A stretch of 37,560 nt of DNA from Euprymna scolopes (GCA_024364805.1 CM044491.1:87384472-87422031); one strand, 5' to 3'. Shown: positions 12,031 through 22,129, counted from the first letter of the stretch. Made by a program: numbers and translations. Notes: generated by a model not told the origin, from the sequence alone.

Positions 12031-12262
12031 ATGGACGTGCGTCAGAAACAGAAATGCGTCAGTGAATTTCTTCATGCAGAAAATAATTGAACCGATCAAC
12101 ATTCACTGACGGCTGATAAGCGTTCGCGAAGCCGATGCAGTAAATGTGAGCATATGGGAAATGTGAATGTGAGATGCGCTCGTCGATTTCAGAGTGGCAA
12201 CGGAGATGTCAGTGACAAAGTGCGTTCCGGGCTTTACGACCGAGACACGATTCATCGTTGGT
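12031..12262 (+). pseudogene. Remnant of a mariner-type (SETMAR-like) transposase N-terminus
   Basis: Translation from the ATG at 12031 gives MDVRQKQKCVSEFLHAENN, an in-frame stop, then TDQHSLTAD and, in the same frame, RRFQSGNGDVSDKVRSG. These match the N-terminal helix-turn-helix of mariner transposases as found fused in SETMAR: an opening like RQKQ-C--EFLHAE, then a -RRW--RF-SGN-DV-DKPRSGRP stretch. That domain binds the element's terminal repeats. Only about 75 codons are recognisable, with one stop, the RP of the GRP motif lost, and no catalytic domain following. No terminal repeats were found, so this is an old 5' fragment. It is not related closely enough to the mariner at 35.2-36.1 kb to be a piece of it. 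Confidence 0.7.
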
Positions 12263-12980
12263 AAAAGTGTATTGTTAATAGTCGTTACTGTATAGACAAG
12301 TAAAGTCTGGAGTACAATAGTTCGCTCGTTTTAATGAGAGCACTGTCGTAATTGTAGCTGTTGAACATTTCGGTTTTTGAGTTAAAAACGACGATCGTAA
12401 AAATATAGTTGATTCTAAAGCGACTTCTACCCAGACGAGTGACTTATATATCGTTATCTTCTAGGTTTTAATTATCATAATAATATATAATTTACCAGGC
12501 TGGTTTTGTCGATCACTTCGGCCTAATCTCATTACCAAGAGAATAGTAGATCTTCGGGATATGCTTTTGAAATCCGGTGTATCGTTAAATATATAACTCG
12601 ATTCAAGTGTGACAGAATATACTGTATTTTGTAGATCCATTAGGAGTTGGGTGTATGTAATGTCTACGCGCATGCAACGAAAATATAATTTTGGGAAGTT
12701 ATTCGAAGGATTTTTGTTCTATTACTTTTATCACTGAACTTTCAAAAAGAGAGAATTATGGTTGTGCTGTGAAATATACCATTAAACAAGGACAAATAAT
12801 AAAATCGACATAAAATATAAAATTCCACATACAAAAAAAAACTATTCTTGTTTTATTATCGTGGATGTTTATATTTTATTTTCCATCTATCCGTTTTCCC
12901 CAGCAATTTTCTATGGGCCATCGATTTATTTGTTTTGTGAACTTAAATTGTCTTTTTTTTGTTGTCGTTTATATTCAGGA
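12263..12980. other. AT-rich non-coding DNA, nothing recognised
   Basis: Open frames at 12461-12673 (minus) and 12861-13232 (plus) lack any family signature. The second is a low-complexity hydrophobic translation of T-rich DNA. Confidence 0.45.
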
Positions 12981-13090
12981 ACTTTCCTCTGCCGCTACAC
13001 TCGCCCTATCTTCTCCCTCTCTAGGTCTCTCTCTCTCCCTCTCTCTAACTCGTCTTTAACTTTTCCTTCCTTCTCCCTCTATATCGTTCT
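12980..13090. repeat. Pyrimidine-rich CT low-complexity tract
   Basis: Repeated CTCTCTCC/TCTCCCTCT runs, strongly strand-asymmetric. It is followed by TTTGTTTG-type low complexity to about 13,240. Confidence 0.85.
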
Positions 13091-13240
13091 GTGGTTATCC
13101 AACCAAACCACTATCGCCTTCATTTATTTAATCGTTGGAGATTTTTATTTTTGTCGTCTGTTTGTTTCCTTTATTGTTTGTTTCCCTTATTGTTTGTTTA
13201 TTTTTTTGTTTGTTTATGTTTTGCATATTTGACTTGTTTG

Positions 13241-14190
13241 TGTTGGTTTTTCATTTTATAATTCCCCTCTAATCACATACATAGACGTCAGTCACGGCCA
13301 GGGCAGGTTCACCTTTGTGAAATTGCCTGTCATATAAGTCGGCACATGATCGATCCACTAAGTAAAATGGCCGACACGAGGTGAGGGTTCCCTGATAAAG
13401 TAAAAGGATGACGAACAAGCATAATGGAGGGGGAGATCGGGAAATCGTTGGCAGTAGAAAACGAAAGACCAAAAACCGCTCATACAGTGACTCCCATACC
13501 ATCATCGACCTTCTCCCTTAATGCATGCACAAACAAAACTACCGAACCAATCAAAGTGAAGAAGAACCACCGCCCTACGCTCTCGGCTACACCCCCAGAA
13601 CCTTAAAAGAGATGGGTGTGGGCTGACCTGTCGTGCACATGCGCTCGTCTCCCTTTTCCTATCTCGTGTTACCGTCAAATGTCTGACATCGGGTTTACCA
13701 ACTACTAACCCTATAGGGCACTGTGCTTAACTTTACATTTTACGCTCGATCGACCGAGCGTTGTCCTCAGAAGTTTTATATGCACAGGTTAGAAGCTCGC
13801 TCCAATTTAATTATCAAAGTTAATGCCGAGACTATCCGGAGGTTGGACAATTTGAAACACGGAGGTCTGGAATGTAATTGTTGTGGGAAAGGGACAACGT
13901 GGCAGAACAAAATAACAGAGGTTGTAAAGATTTGAAAAAGTTTAAAGACAAAAATATCCCACAAATAGAATTATATAGAAAACGAAAGCTATAAACATAG
14001 AATGGAGCAAACGAGAAAAAGAACCATAGAGACTAATGCAAAACTAATAAAAAGGGTATGGAGAGTATTATCAGAAGTAATACAGGAGAAAATAGCACTG
14101 TAAAAATGGATTTAGAAAAACGAATATTCAAACGAAAGATATTATTCGATTTATTTCATTTTGCCTATTTATTAATCTATATTCTTATCT
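13241..14190. other. Moderately GC-richer non-coding DNA, nothing recognised
   Basis: The stretch around 13,270-13,720 is less AT-rich than its surroundings and open on both strands for 60-78 codons, but neither frame shows a motif. It could be an unclassified repeat. Confidence 0.35.
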
Positions 14191-14191
14191 C

Positions 14192-14193
<2 letters not shown>

Positions 14194-14263
<70 letters not shown>
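14194..14263. repeat. TA dinucleotide microsatellite
   Basis: About 34 TA units with one CA interruption. Confidence 0.97.
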
Positions 14264-14266
<3 letters not shown>

Positions 14267-14731
14267 GTAATTCTTGGTTTGTTACAAGTGAATAAAAACA
14301 TATTTCTACGTTATCAATTTATTTGAAATTTTCAGACAACCCATCTTTAGAGTCGAGGGATGTTTTTATGTTATTAAAATAAATTTACCTCGCGAATTAT
14401 TAAAATATTAAATAAAATAAATATATTTTCTTAACCGTTAGTGCGGAGCTGCTTTGTTGATAAAACTGAACTTCCGGTTCGATTCATTTCACAGCCACGA
14501 ATTGACGAAAAAGAAGTTGATTTCATTTTCTGTTTACTCGATAAGTAAAAAAAACAAAAACAAAAAAAAACAAACATAATTCATTTGTTTATCTTCCATT
14601 TTTTTTTAATTTACACATTTTTCTTTATTATATAAGGCCAAAAAAGTTTGTCGCTTGCTTTTTGAGTTTTTTTGTTTGTTTGTTTTTCGATATAAGATTG
14701 GTTGGTAAAAGTACAGTTTTTTGTTTTTTTT
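14264..14731. other. A/T homopolymer-rich spacer
   Basis: Runs of A with C interruptions (about 14,546-14,575) and T with G interruptions (about 14,655-14,735). No coding evidence. Confidence 0.5.
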
Positions 14732-14915
14732 GGTGCTAAAGCAAAGAGTGGTCCGCGCTATTTTTTAAATCGTATTCCCAGGTTTAATTAAAGTTTTATT
14801 ATATGTTTTTTATTCAATTGTAAGGTTAATATACGCCCTCCCCTCCCCATGTTAAGAATGGCTTTTTAAATATTAACGTTATTATTACAACACGGATCAC
14901 TCTCTGCATGAGTAC

Positions 14916-15687
14916 TGTACTTTCACCTAACAATTTAATAAACAAAACATGGTACTTATGCAGAGAAAGTACCATAATAATATTATAATAGAATAATAAC
15001 GTTGTTTAGAAAGCCATTCTAAAATGGGGAGGACGTTTTGTTACTATTCTATACTTTCATCTAACAATTTAATAAACAAAAGATGGTACTTATGCAGAAA
15101 AGGTACTGTGCTTAAATAACGTTATCAAGAAAGCCATTCTTAACATGGGAAAGGGAGAGTGTTCTGTAACAATTTTATATTTTCACCTAACAATTTAATA
15201 AACAAAAGATAGTACTTATGCAGAGAAGGTACCGTGCTTAAATAATACCGTTATTTAGAAAGCTATTCTTAACATGGGGAGGGAGTTTTGCATCTATTCT
15301 AACTTTCACCTAACAATTTAATAAACAAAAATAGATAGTACGTATGCATAGAAAATACCGTGCTGAAATAATGTTATTTAGAAAGACATTTTTAACATGG
15401 AGACGGTATGTTGTAACTATTCTGTCCTTTCACCTAACAATTTAAAAACAAAACATGGTACTTATGCAGAGAATCCACCCCGCTGAAATAATGACGTTAT
15501 TATTTAGAAAGCCATTCTTAACATGGAGATAGGGGTGTTTTGTAACTATTCTGGACTTTCACCTAACAATTTAATAAACAAAAGTTAAACTTAAGCAGAC
15601 AAGGAACAGTACTGAATCATTAACAGTATTTAGAAAGCCATTCTTAACATGGGGAGGGAGAATGATTTCTAACTATTCCGTACTTTC
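14916..15687. repeat. Six tandem copies of a 126-bp repeat
   Basis: The anchor CACCTAACAATTTAATAAAC recurs at 14924, 15058, 15184, 15307, 15431 and 15560 (period 123-134 bp). Each unit also has GTACTTATGCAGA, a stretch near ACCGTGCTGAAATAAT, and AGAAAGCCATTCTTAACATG. The last motif also occurs in reverse complement in the flanking copies at about 14,850 and 15,805, so the units themselves derive from the fold-back ends. Confidence 0.93.
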
Positions 15688-15906
15688 GGTGCTGATGCAG
15701 AGAGTGATCTGCGTTATTTTTTAAATCGCATTTCCACGTTTAATTAAAGTTTTATGATATCTTTTTTATTCAATTGTAAGGTTAATATACGCCCTCCCCT
15801 CCCCATGTTAAGAATGGCTTTTTAAATAATAACGTTATTATTTCAGCAAGGATCACTCTTTGCATGAATACCGATTTACGTTTTCTTCTTTGCTTTTTAC
15901 CGCATT

Positions 15907-15927
15907 TTTTTTTTTGGGGGGGGGGGT
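15907..15927. repeat. T-run followed by G-run
   Basis: About ten T directly followed by about eleven G. The G-run could form a quadruplex only with other runs, which are absent nearby. Confidence 0.9.
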
Positions 15928-16170
15928 TCAAGAAAATCTTTTTTTAACAAAGATTGAAAGTGCACGTTTTTTTCTTTTTTTTTACAGAAGTTGTTTTTAT
16001 ATAAGAAAATATGAATGCTTATAAAGAAATTAGGTACTCATGCACTTATTGATCCGTGCTGAAATATTAGCGTTATTATTTTAAAAGCCATTCTTAACAT
16101 TGGGAGAAGAGGGTGTTTTGTACCTATTCTGTGCTTTAACCTTACAATTGAATGAAAAACACGGTAAATT

Positions 16171-16530
16171 TTTAGATTAGGTCCACCTCCACAATTTTCT
16201 TTTAAATGACGACCTTTGAAGGTTTTCGACTATGCTGAATACGGAAATCGCATTGAAATTTTGCAGAAATAAGTAGTTATCGAGATATTAAAAATTTGTA
16301 TAATGCATTGTAATCTCTGGCAGCCGTCTTTTTACACGCTTGCGCGCATCATAAACAAATCTACGCGCGTAACAAAGATGGCCGCCAAAGAATACAATAC
16401 ATAAAACAACTATCTATATCTCGATAACTAATTATTTCTGCAAAATTTCAATGCGAATTCTCACAGCATAGTCGGAAAATTTTAAAAGTCGTCATTTAAA
16501 AGAAAAATGTGGAGGTGGACCTAATCTAAA
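16171..16530. mobile_element. 360-bp full-length palindromic fold-back MITE
   Basis: The ends are TTTAGATTAGGTCCACCTCC and its reverse complement. The arms stay complementary almost to the centre (about 16,345), including CGACTATGCTG, CATTGAAATTTTGCAGAAAT and GTTATCGAGATAT. The central part pairs GCGCGCATCATAAAC-type sequence and the AAGATGGCCGCC/GGCAGCCGTCTT segments. It encodes nothing. No convincing target duplication is visible because both flanks are T/A runs. It lies inside the larger inverted-repeat block. Confidence 0.9.
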
Positions 16531-16650
16531 AAAAAAAATACCAAAAAAACATAAAACTTTAATTAAGCTTGAAAATACGATTTAAAAAAATAGCGCGGAT
16601 CAGTAAGTGCTTTAGCACCCATTAATCGACTCACGTGACCTTATTCACAA

Positions 16651-17106
16651 ATATCATCCAAGGCAAGATATGTTACTTTATTACCGAAATGGATATTTTT
16701 TTTTGTTTTTTAATGCAAAATTTTTATTCGGCTCAAAAAACACAGCGTTTACTGTCATATTTGAAAATTACAAATGGCGGCAGACTGTGTTAACACATTA
16801 GGTTTGGGAAAATGAGTTAAAACTAAAAAAAAACTATACAAAATACTGTTAAAAACCACTGAATACATGTCTGTCTATGTCACAGTAACATATATTGAGT
16901 GAGTTCCTGACAGTATTTTGTATAGTTTTTTAGTTTTAACTCATTTTCCCAAAGTTAATGTGTTCAACAGTCTGCCGCCATTTGTATTTTTCAAATATAC
17001 AGATAAACACTACATTTTTTCACACCGATTAAACATTTTACACTAAATAAAAACACTAAAATCCTATCTAGTTATGTAGAAAGTAACTTATCTTGCCTTT
17101 GATAAC
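16651..17106. repeat. 456-bp palindrome, copy 1 of a tandem pair
   Basis: Both arms hold AAGGCAAGATA, GTTACTTT, ACAAATGGCGGCAGACTGT, TTTGGGAAAATGAGTTAAAA and ACTATACAAAATACTGT in opposite orientation around a centre near 16,880 (close to CTATGTCACAGTAACAT). Arm identity is high in the inner 130 bp and lower outside. Confidence 0.9.
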
Positions 17107-17606
17107 ATTTATTTATTACATTTATTTTTCAACAACTTTTCGTTTCTGTGTTTAGTAATACAAACCCGTTTTATTTACTATAACGTTTAGTCAGCTCGAA
17201 GAACAGTGTTTATCAGTGTATTTGAAAAATACAAACGGTAATGGACACTGTTGATGATGTTAAGTTTGAGAAAATGATTTAAAACTAAAAAAACTATACA
17301 AAATACTATCAGAAACCCACCGATTATGTCAGCCTATGTCACAATAACATATAATCAGTAGGTGCCTGACATTGTTTTGTATAGTTTTTAACTGATTTTC
17401 CCAAACTTAACGTATTCAACAAAGTCCGCGAATATTCCTCTTTTTAAAATACATAGATAAACATTGCGTTTTTCAGCCGATTAAATATTTGACATTAAAT
17501 AAAAACACTAAAAAAATATCCAGTTAGATAGAAACCTAATTTACCTTACCTTTGCTTTTATTTATTTGTTTTTGAATAACTTTTTCGAATCTGTGTATAG
17601 TAACAC
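17107..17606. repeat. Palindrome copy 2, tandem with copy 1
   Basis: The palindrome at 17169-17505 (centre about 17,337) repeats AAAACTAAAAAAACTATACA, CTATGTCACAATAACATATA and CTATACAAAATACTA. The right flank AAATAAAAACACTAAAA...TACCTTACCTTTG...GTAATAACAC-like tail repeats 17,040-17,160. The centre-to-centre distance is about 458 bp, so the whole palindrome plus flank was duplicated in tandem. It is more diverged than copy 1. Confidence 0.85.
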
Positions 17607-17917
17607 CCCCTTTACCCAAATATTAATTAAAAACTCACATTTTTTAATACAATAAAAAAGAAAACTATTTAGCGTTTCAATGGTTTAGCAACTTTCGGCT
17701 TAATCCACTGAATATTGGTCGAGCCCATGCCATGATTGATGGTAACTCCGGAAGATCCGGATCCAATTCTGCAAGAATACCATTTTTTTTTCGCCTTCTT
17801 TTTACTTTTTGGAGTGGATTGCTGTACTAAGAATATAAGAAACATGCATTTCCTCTTTTATTAGAATTTTCCATTACACGAAATTAAGCCACAGCAACGC
17901 GTGGGAGGGTACAGCTA

Positions 17918-17918
<1 letters not shown>
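17607..17918 (+). mobile_element. Helitron-like 3' terminus (upstream element)
   Basis: The sequence ends in CCAC (17889-17892), an 8-nt loop, GTGG (17901-17904), a 10-nt spacer GAGGGTACAG and CTAG (17915-17918), then T and a TA repeat. A small hairpin 10-12 nt before CTRR, with insertion between A and T, is the family's known 3' signature. The stem is only 4 bp. The 5' end is not identified; the element may include some of the palindromes upstream. No protein is visible within it. Confidence 0.6.

Positions 17919-17977
<59 letters not shown>
17919..17977. repeat. TA dinucleotide microsatellite
   Basis: It begins directly at the Helitron-like CTAG end and leads into the next Helitron. Confidence 0.97.
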
Positions 17978-17980
<3 letters not shown>

Positions 17981-18137
17981 TTCAAAAGAATATGAACATT
18001 AGGGTTTTGCAGTTGATATGTTTCAAAACCTGATCAAAAAGATTTTTATATATCAAAACTCATCAAAACAAACTAAGAGTAGATTCGTAAATACATCTCA
18101 AAGATCATAAAAATAATCAGCAAAGAAGAGATATAGA

Positions 18138-18893
18138 TCCTATATGCATTTTACCTTCTAGCATTACAGATAGTCCACGATATATGCATGAAAGGATTCA
18201 AAATGTAATAAGATGTCTGGAATTATGCAAAACCAGACCATTTTATCACATTCACTTCAAATTCAAAGTGGGAGGAAATTCAAACGAACTTCTCTCCGCA
18301 CAAACCTGCACCAATCGTCAAGATGTATTGGCTAGGGTCTATCACTTGAAGCTAATCAAAGTGATGAAGCTAAAACCAACTCGGAAATCGTTGTCCCACT
18401 ACGATGCTACATGCACACAATTGGGTAGCAAAAGAGAGGCTTGCCTCATTCGCATATTTTATTGTGGCTTACCTGCAACATCAACACCAATTAAATTGAT
18501 TCCATTACATCAATTGAGTAAACTGATATACAAACAGGGAAGAGTTAGATGGTGAATAGGCCTTGTGGCAATGTCCGTAGAAATTCATCTTGCATGGTTA
18601 ATGGAAAATGTTCCAAAAGATACTCTAAAACTTTCTACTGGAAACTTAGGTTAATGAGGATGGTTACCACACTTATGGGAAAAGATTGCCTTAAATCGGA
18701 GGCTTTGAAATTATTGTTGGCACGCATAATGTTGACAATAGGTGGATTGTATTTTACCCTCCCTTACTTTCAAAGACATTCAATGCTCGCACAGTCAAAT
18801 GTTATGTTTACAATTATGTGAAGGCTTTTTAATATGTTTACAAATACATAAATAAGGGATATGATGCCGCCATGTTTTCCTTACAAAAATGTT
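18138..18893 (+). pseudogene. Helitron Rep (replication initiator) domain remnant
   Basis: The rolling-circle nuclease part of a Helitron protein would nick and join DNA strands. From 18138 the reading ILPSSITDSPRYMHER is the conserved Helitron-like N-domain block (PSS-TG-PRYM). It continues with RPFYHIHFKFKVGGNSNELL (family: PDLFITFTCNP-W-EI) and RQDVLARVYHLKL. Later comes PCGNVRRNSSCMVNGKCSKR (18,549 on; family HGPCG--N--SPCM--GKCSK--P), in another frame. Then KYINKGYDAAMFS (about 18,840-18,885; family CKYI-KG-D). The block that should hold the HUH histidines (LPH-H) has been eroded: GLPATSTPI is what remains near 18,470. Several frame changes and stops separate these islands, so it cannot encode an active nuclease. 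Confidence 0.82.
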
Positions 18894-19139
18894 AGTCATA
18901 AAGTAGTACTTTTTGCTATGAATCTTGAAAAAGGTCAAAACCCAAACGAAAATCCTACCCAAGTCGTCCTTAATCCAGAAGACACAACTCTTACTGCACT
19001 TTTAAATTGTGTGGACGAGATAACGCAAAAATTATAATTTATCATCAGGTTCAATCTCATTGCCTATTGCACACGGCGCAGGGGAAAATGAGGAGCCAAT
19101 GTTGAGGGTAATCAGGCGTAAAATCTGGCACTAAATTGG

Positions 19140-19480
19140 GAGAGTTTGTTTTGTGCATACAAGTCATTGTGGATGTGTTTTCTTTGTGCGTCTCTTCTTC
19201 ATGAAATAATCGATCCGACTTCATTTTCCTTTCTAAGAACTATTGATTCACAAACTGTTGACAATTACAGGGAAGTCTCTTTGACCTTAAATTTGTTAGA
19301 AAATTACAATCAGTGGGAGATAACTATGGTTGAGATTTCAGTGTCACACACAGCTGTTTCTATAAGAATTCTTTGTGCAATAATTCGCAAAACTCGTAAA
19401 GTGAGTAATCTATTAGCATTGTAGAAGAAAGAGAAGGATGATTTATCTGAAGACTCAGACGCAACAAAAATTCTCTGAGA
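19140..19480 (+). pseudogene. Helitron linker region remnant
   Basis: The open frame at 19146-19424 reads SLLHEIIDPTSFSFLRTIDS, then YREVSLTLNLLENYNQWEIT and SVSHTAVSIRILCAIIR. This is the conserved segment between Rep and helicase in animal Helitron proteins (consensus LL--V-GPTSF--LRTVDG, then LLENDNQWD and IR-LFAII). The frame continues with decayed LSED-like sequence. It has no catalytic role of its own. It is the longest fairly clean stretch of this copy (about 90 codons) and confirms the orientation and order of the element. Confidence 0.8.
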
Positions 19481-19629
19481 GAGAAACAATATTTAGCGCA
19501 GAAACACATAATTCTGTGTTGATTGTTATTGATGACCATGTGATCGCCATAGAAGGGGGGAGCTGTACAAATATGGGTTACCTGAAACTCATTAAAGTGA
19601 AGTGAAGAAGCTACTCACAGATGTTTTAC

Positions 19630-20925
19630 GAGAAGTTATATAATATTAATTCGCTGACAAGAATCAGTGATTACAACGCGCTGAAACTTATGCTAGACCA
19701 ACAATATCCATATAGAACAATCATTGAGCAAGTAATCGATATAAAAGGGGGGTATATTTTTAGATGCACCAAATGGAACTAGAAAACTTTTGTCACCAAT
19801 TTATTGCTGGTCAAACTCAGACAGAGAAAGAAATAGCCTTAAATGTAGCTAGTTCTAGAATTGCGGCAACGTTACTCCCTTGTGATCGAGCAGCTCAGAC
19901 GTACTTAAAGCTTGCTTTGAATCTGAGTACAACTGATAAACCCGTTTGCAATACAAAGTAAAAATGCTGGTATTGCTGAAGTTCTCATAAAATGATCTTT
20001 GATAGTGTGGTACGAATTAAAATATATCATAAAAAGCTTTAGATACTGTGAATAGAACATTGCACGATTTGCGTGGTTCAAACTGTTTCATTGGAGTTTT
20101 GACTAGTGCTTTCAAGTGATGTTTGACAAACTGTGTAAATCATTCCCACGGGAACTAAGGCAGATGAATTGAAAACATGCTTAAAATTTTCTGTCTTGTG
20201 GAAACATGCAAAACGTTTAAGATTTTCTACAAATATGAGGGAGAATTTACATGTATATTTTCTATCTGGACCGTTAGCTGAAACTATTTTGATAGTTTGA
20301 GAGGAGAGACTGATATGAATTGGAAAGGTGAAATAAATCTATGAGAAACACCCGCCTTTATTAATTCAGTTGCAGAACTAATCGAAAAAGATTTTCCCAT
20401 AATTACTTTTAAATTTTACAAACTATGATTGATTGTGTTAAGAGGGCAATTATGACACCAAATGTATTGCAGTTAATAGTTTGAATAATCGACTTGTGAA
20501 AACGTTGCCAGGAACTGAGCATAATTATAAATTCATCGACTCTAACGTAGAAAATTCTGAAATAGTTAATTATCCAGTTTTTAAATTCTCTTTGAGAAAT
20601 GCTTTAGAGGCCTGATTAATTTCTAGCTATTGAAAAGGCGAAGATGTTTGTGTACCTCATATTCCCTTCGTACCTTCCAACATACATTTTGAGTTCAAAC
20701 ACATTCAGTTCCCATAGGTTTGTCTTTTGAAATGTCTATCAATAAGTTACAAGGTTAGACACTACACGTTGTTGGTTTTCATTTAGAAGAGGATTGTTTT
20801 TATATGGACAGATATATATCGATGCTTCTAGAGTAGAGAGTAAGAACAACTTTTCATAGTCATTCATAATTGTAAACGTGGAATATTATCTCTAAGGAGG
20901 TTTTTATTCTGAGATATTAAACTAA
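19630..20925 (+). pseudogene. Helitron Pif1-type helicase remnant
   Basis: An SF1B helicase that unwinds DNA during rolling-circle transposition. Islands in order: MLDQQYPYRTII; IFLDAPNGTRK at about 19,755, the Walker A region (family DAPGGTGKT), with two glycines replaced and a frame change right after; SSRIAATLLP and LALNLSTTDKPVCN (19,845-19,955); the Walker B area is unrecognisable; TKADELKTCLKFSVLWKHAK and STNMRENLHVYFLSGP (20,154-20,270); [20 protein letters not shown] then NYPVFK (about 20,508-20,583); EFKHIQFP (about 20,690); and the C-terminal motif region DASRVESKNN (about 20,820-20,850, family GCSRV-S--NL). The last recognisable residues end near 20,925. The altered nucleotide-binding loop and many frame changes rule out activity. 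Confidence 0.85.
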
Positions 20926-21739
20926 TAAGTGAACGTTGTTCGCAAGACGTTATGACGCATTCCTTGCATCAAGGAAAAACGATTTTATAAATGGGATTCT
21001 CAAAGTATAAACTATTTTCGAGATTATCTTGTGCATCTTTGCAGCAAAACTTCCCAAACTGATACAATAAGCGAAGTTAGTTTAACATTGTTTGAAACAA
21101 TACAAAGGCTGGGTATATTTTTCTCGTCGTAACTAAATAACTGTTTATATGTTTGGGGTATATTATACATCTTATTTGTTTAGTTGATTGCGTGACAATC
21201 TTCGATGCAGGTCTATATTTTACAGCTTGATAATTTCTTATTTAAAGCATTTACTTTTGAATTCTTAATTTTTGTTATTTAAATTTATCGCTAAAATTGG
21301 GATTGCGCTAGAAATTCCCCCTAAGTGGGAGCAATTCTCCACAATAAAAGAAAGTTTCTTATCAATTTCAATACTTTCAAGTTACTTCTTGCATGTTTAA
21401 TGTTATATTGTTTTACATGATTTTACATTTTCTTTGCAATTGAGACATTGAAATGTGTCAATGAGTGCGGATAAGAAAGTCTCTGTTTTTTATGCTTTTC
21501 AAAAAACATGATTCTGTTGTTGACTCTAAGCTACGAAGGGCAACACAGCTGATAGAGGAAATACATATTTCAGCAAAATTTTACTTTTCTTTTCATTATA
21601 TCTGTCTTGGATTTTGATACCTCCAAATTTGAAACGCATCGAATGCTGTCCTAGACCCACACCCCTTTTTCATAACCTTTCATACTATTATAAATCAGAG
21701 CCCATTGTTTTACCCAGTGCACAGCTTGCACCTCTGCTA

Positions 21740-21740
<1 letters not shown>

Positions 21741-21790
<50 letters not shown>
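21741..21790. repeat. TA dinucleotide microsatellite
   Basis: It starts at the Helitron end and stops at the MITE's left TA. Confidence 0.97.
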
Positions 21791-21793
<3 letters not shown>

Positions 21794-21973
21794 AGTTATA
21801 CAAATATATATGGCAATTAAGCTAAACAGAATATTCCGTGTTTCATTCTCGTGAGAAGCCTAACGAATCATTCTCGCGAGAATTCGTCAGGTATAAGCCT
21901 GACGATTTCGCACGAAACTGAAACGCAGAATACTCTGTGTAGCTTAATTGCCATACATAGTTCCATAACTTAC
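21791..21973. mobile_element. 183-bp TA-flanked MITE (Tc1/mariner-type footprint)
   Basis: The terminal inverted repeats start GTAAGTTAT and share TATGGCAATTAAGCTA, ACAGA-TATTC and GTTTCA over about 65 bp, with around ten mismatches. TA flanks both ends (21789-21790 and 21974-21975), as left by Tc1/mariner-type transposases, though the left TA also belongs to the microsatellite. The core has the perfect palindrome ATTCTCGCGAGAAT and a small CGTCAGG-CCTGACG hairpin. No protein. The ends do not match those of the mariner at 35.2 kb, so a different transposase mobilised it. Confidence 0.88.
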
Positions 21974-22082
21974 TACCTAGCTCTACCTATGTATCGAGCA
22001 TTGTTGACTTAAATAGTAAAAAATGAACGCATAAAATTATATCTTCGTATATTAATTTATGTGATTAAATGAAGTAATCCTA

Positions 22083-22083
22083 T

Positions 22084-22129
<46 letters not shown>
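22083..22129. repeat. Compound CA/TA microsatellite
   Basis: About 14 CA units followed by about nine TA units. Confidence 0.96.

Larger units (their letters stand above)
14732..16619. repeat. Large inverted-repeat block with internal duplications
   Basis: The left end (14732-14800) reads GGTGCTAAAGCA, TCCGCGCTATTTTTTAAATC and TTAATTAAAGTTTTAT. The right end (16552-16619) is its reverse complement with a few changes. A third, direct copy of the left end plus the following 110 bp sits at 15688-15870, including the conserved ACGCCCTCCCCTCCCCATGT. Between the first two copies lies a 126-bp tandem array, and between the second and third a 360-bp palindrome. No protein is encoded. It looks like a fold-back, non-autonomous DNA element grown by internal duplication and insertion. 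Confidence 0.85.
17978..21740 (+). mobile_element. Decayed autonomous Helitron with intact-looking 3' end
   Basis: Fragments of a Rep/helicase protein run in order on the plus strand from about 18,138 to 20,925, followed by about 800 bp of untranslated tail. The 3' terminus has GTGCA-CAGCT-TGCAC (21717-21731), CTCTG and CTAG (21737-21740), then T and TA repeats: hairpin, short spacer and CTRR as expected of rolling-circle Helitrons. The 5' end (expected TC after A) was not found; the first bases follow the TA tract at 17,977, so the left boundary is approximate. Many stops and frame changes mean no working protein. At about 3.7 kb it is shorter than intact animal Helitrons (often 5-7 kb), so internal or 5' sequence is missing. 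Confidence 0.82.

Noticed and set aside
12861-13232. 123-codon plus frame with hydrophobic segments
   Set aside because: It comes from T-rich, CT-repeat DNA. The hydrophobicity follows from T-rich codons and a second frame is open over the same bases.
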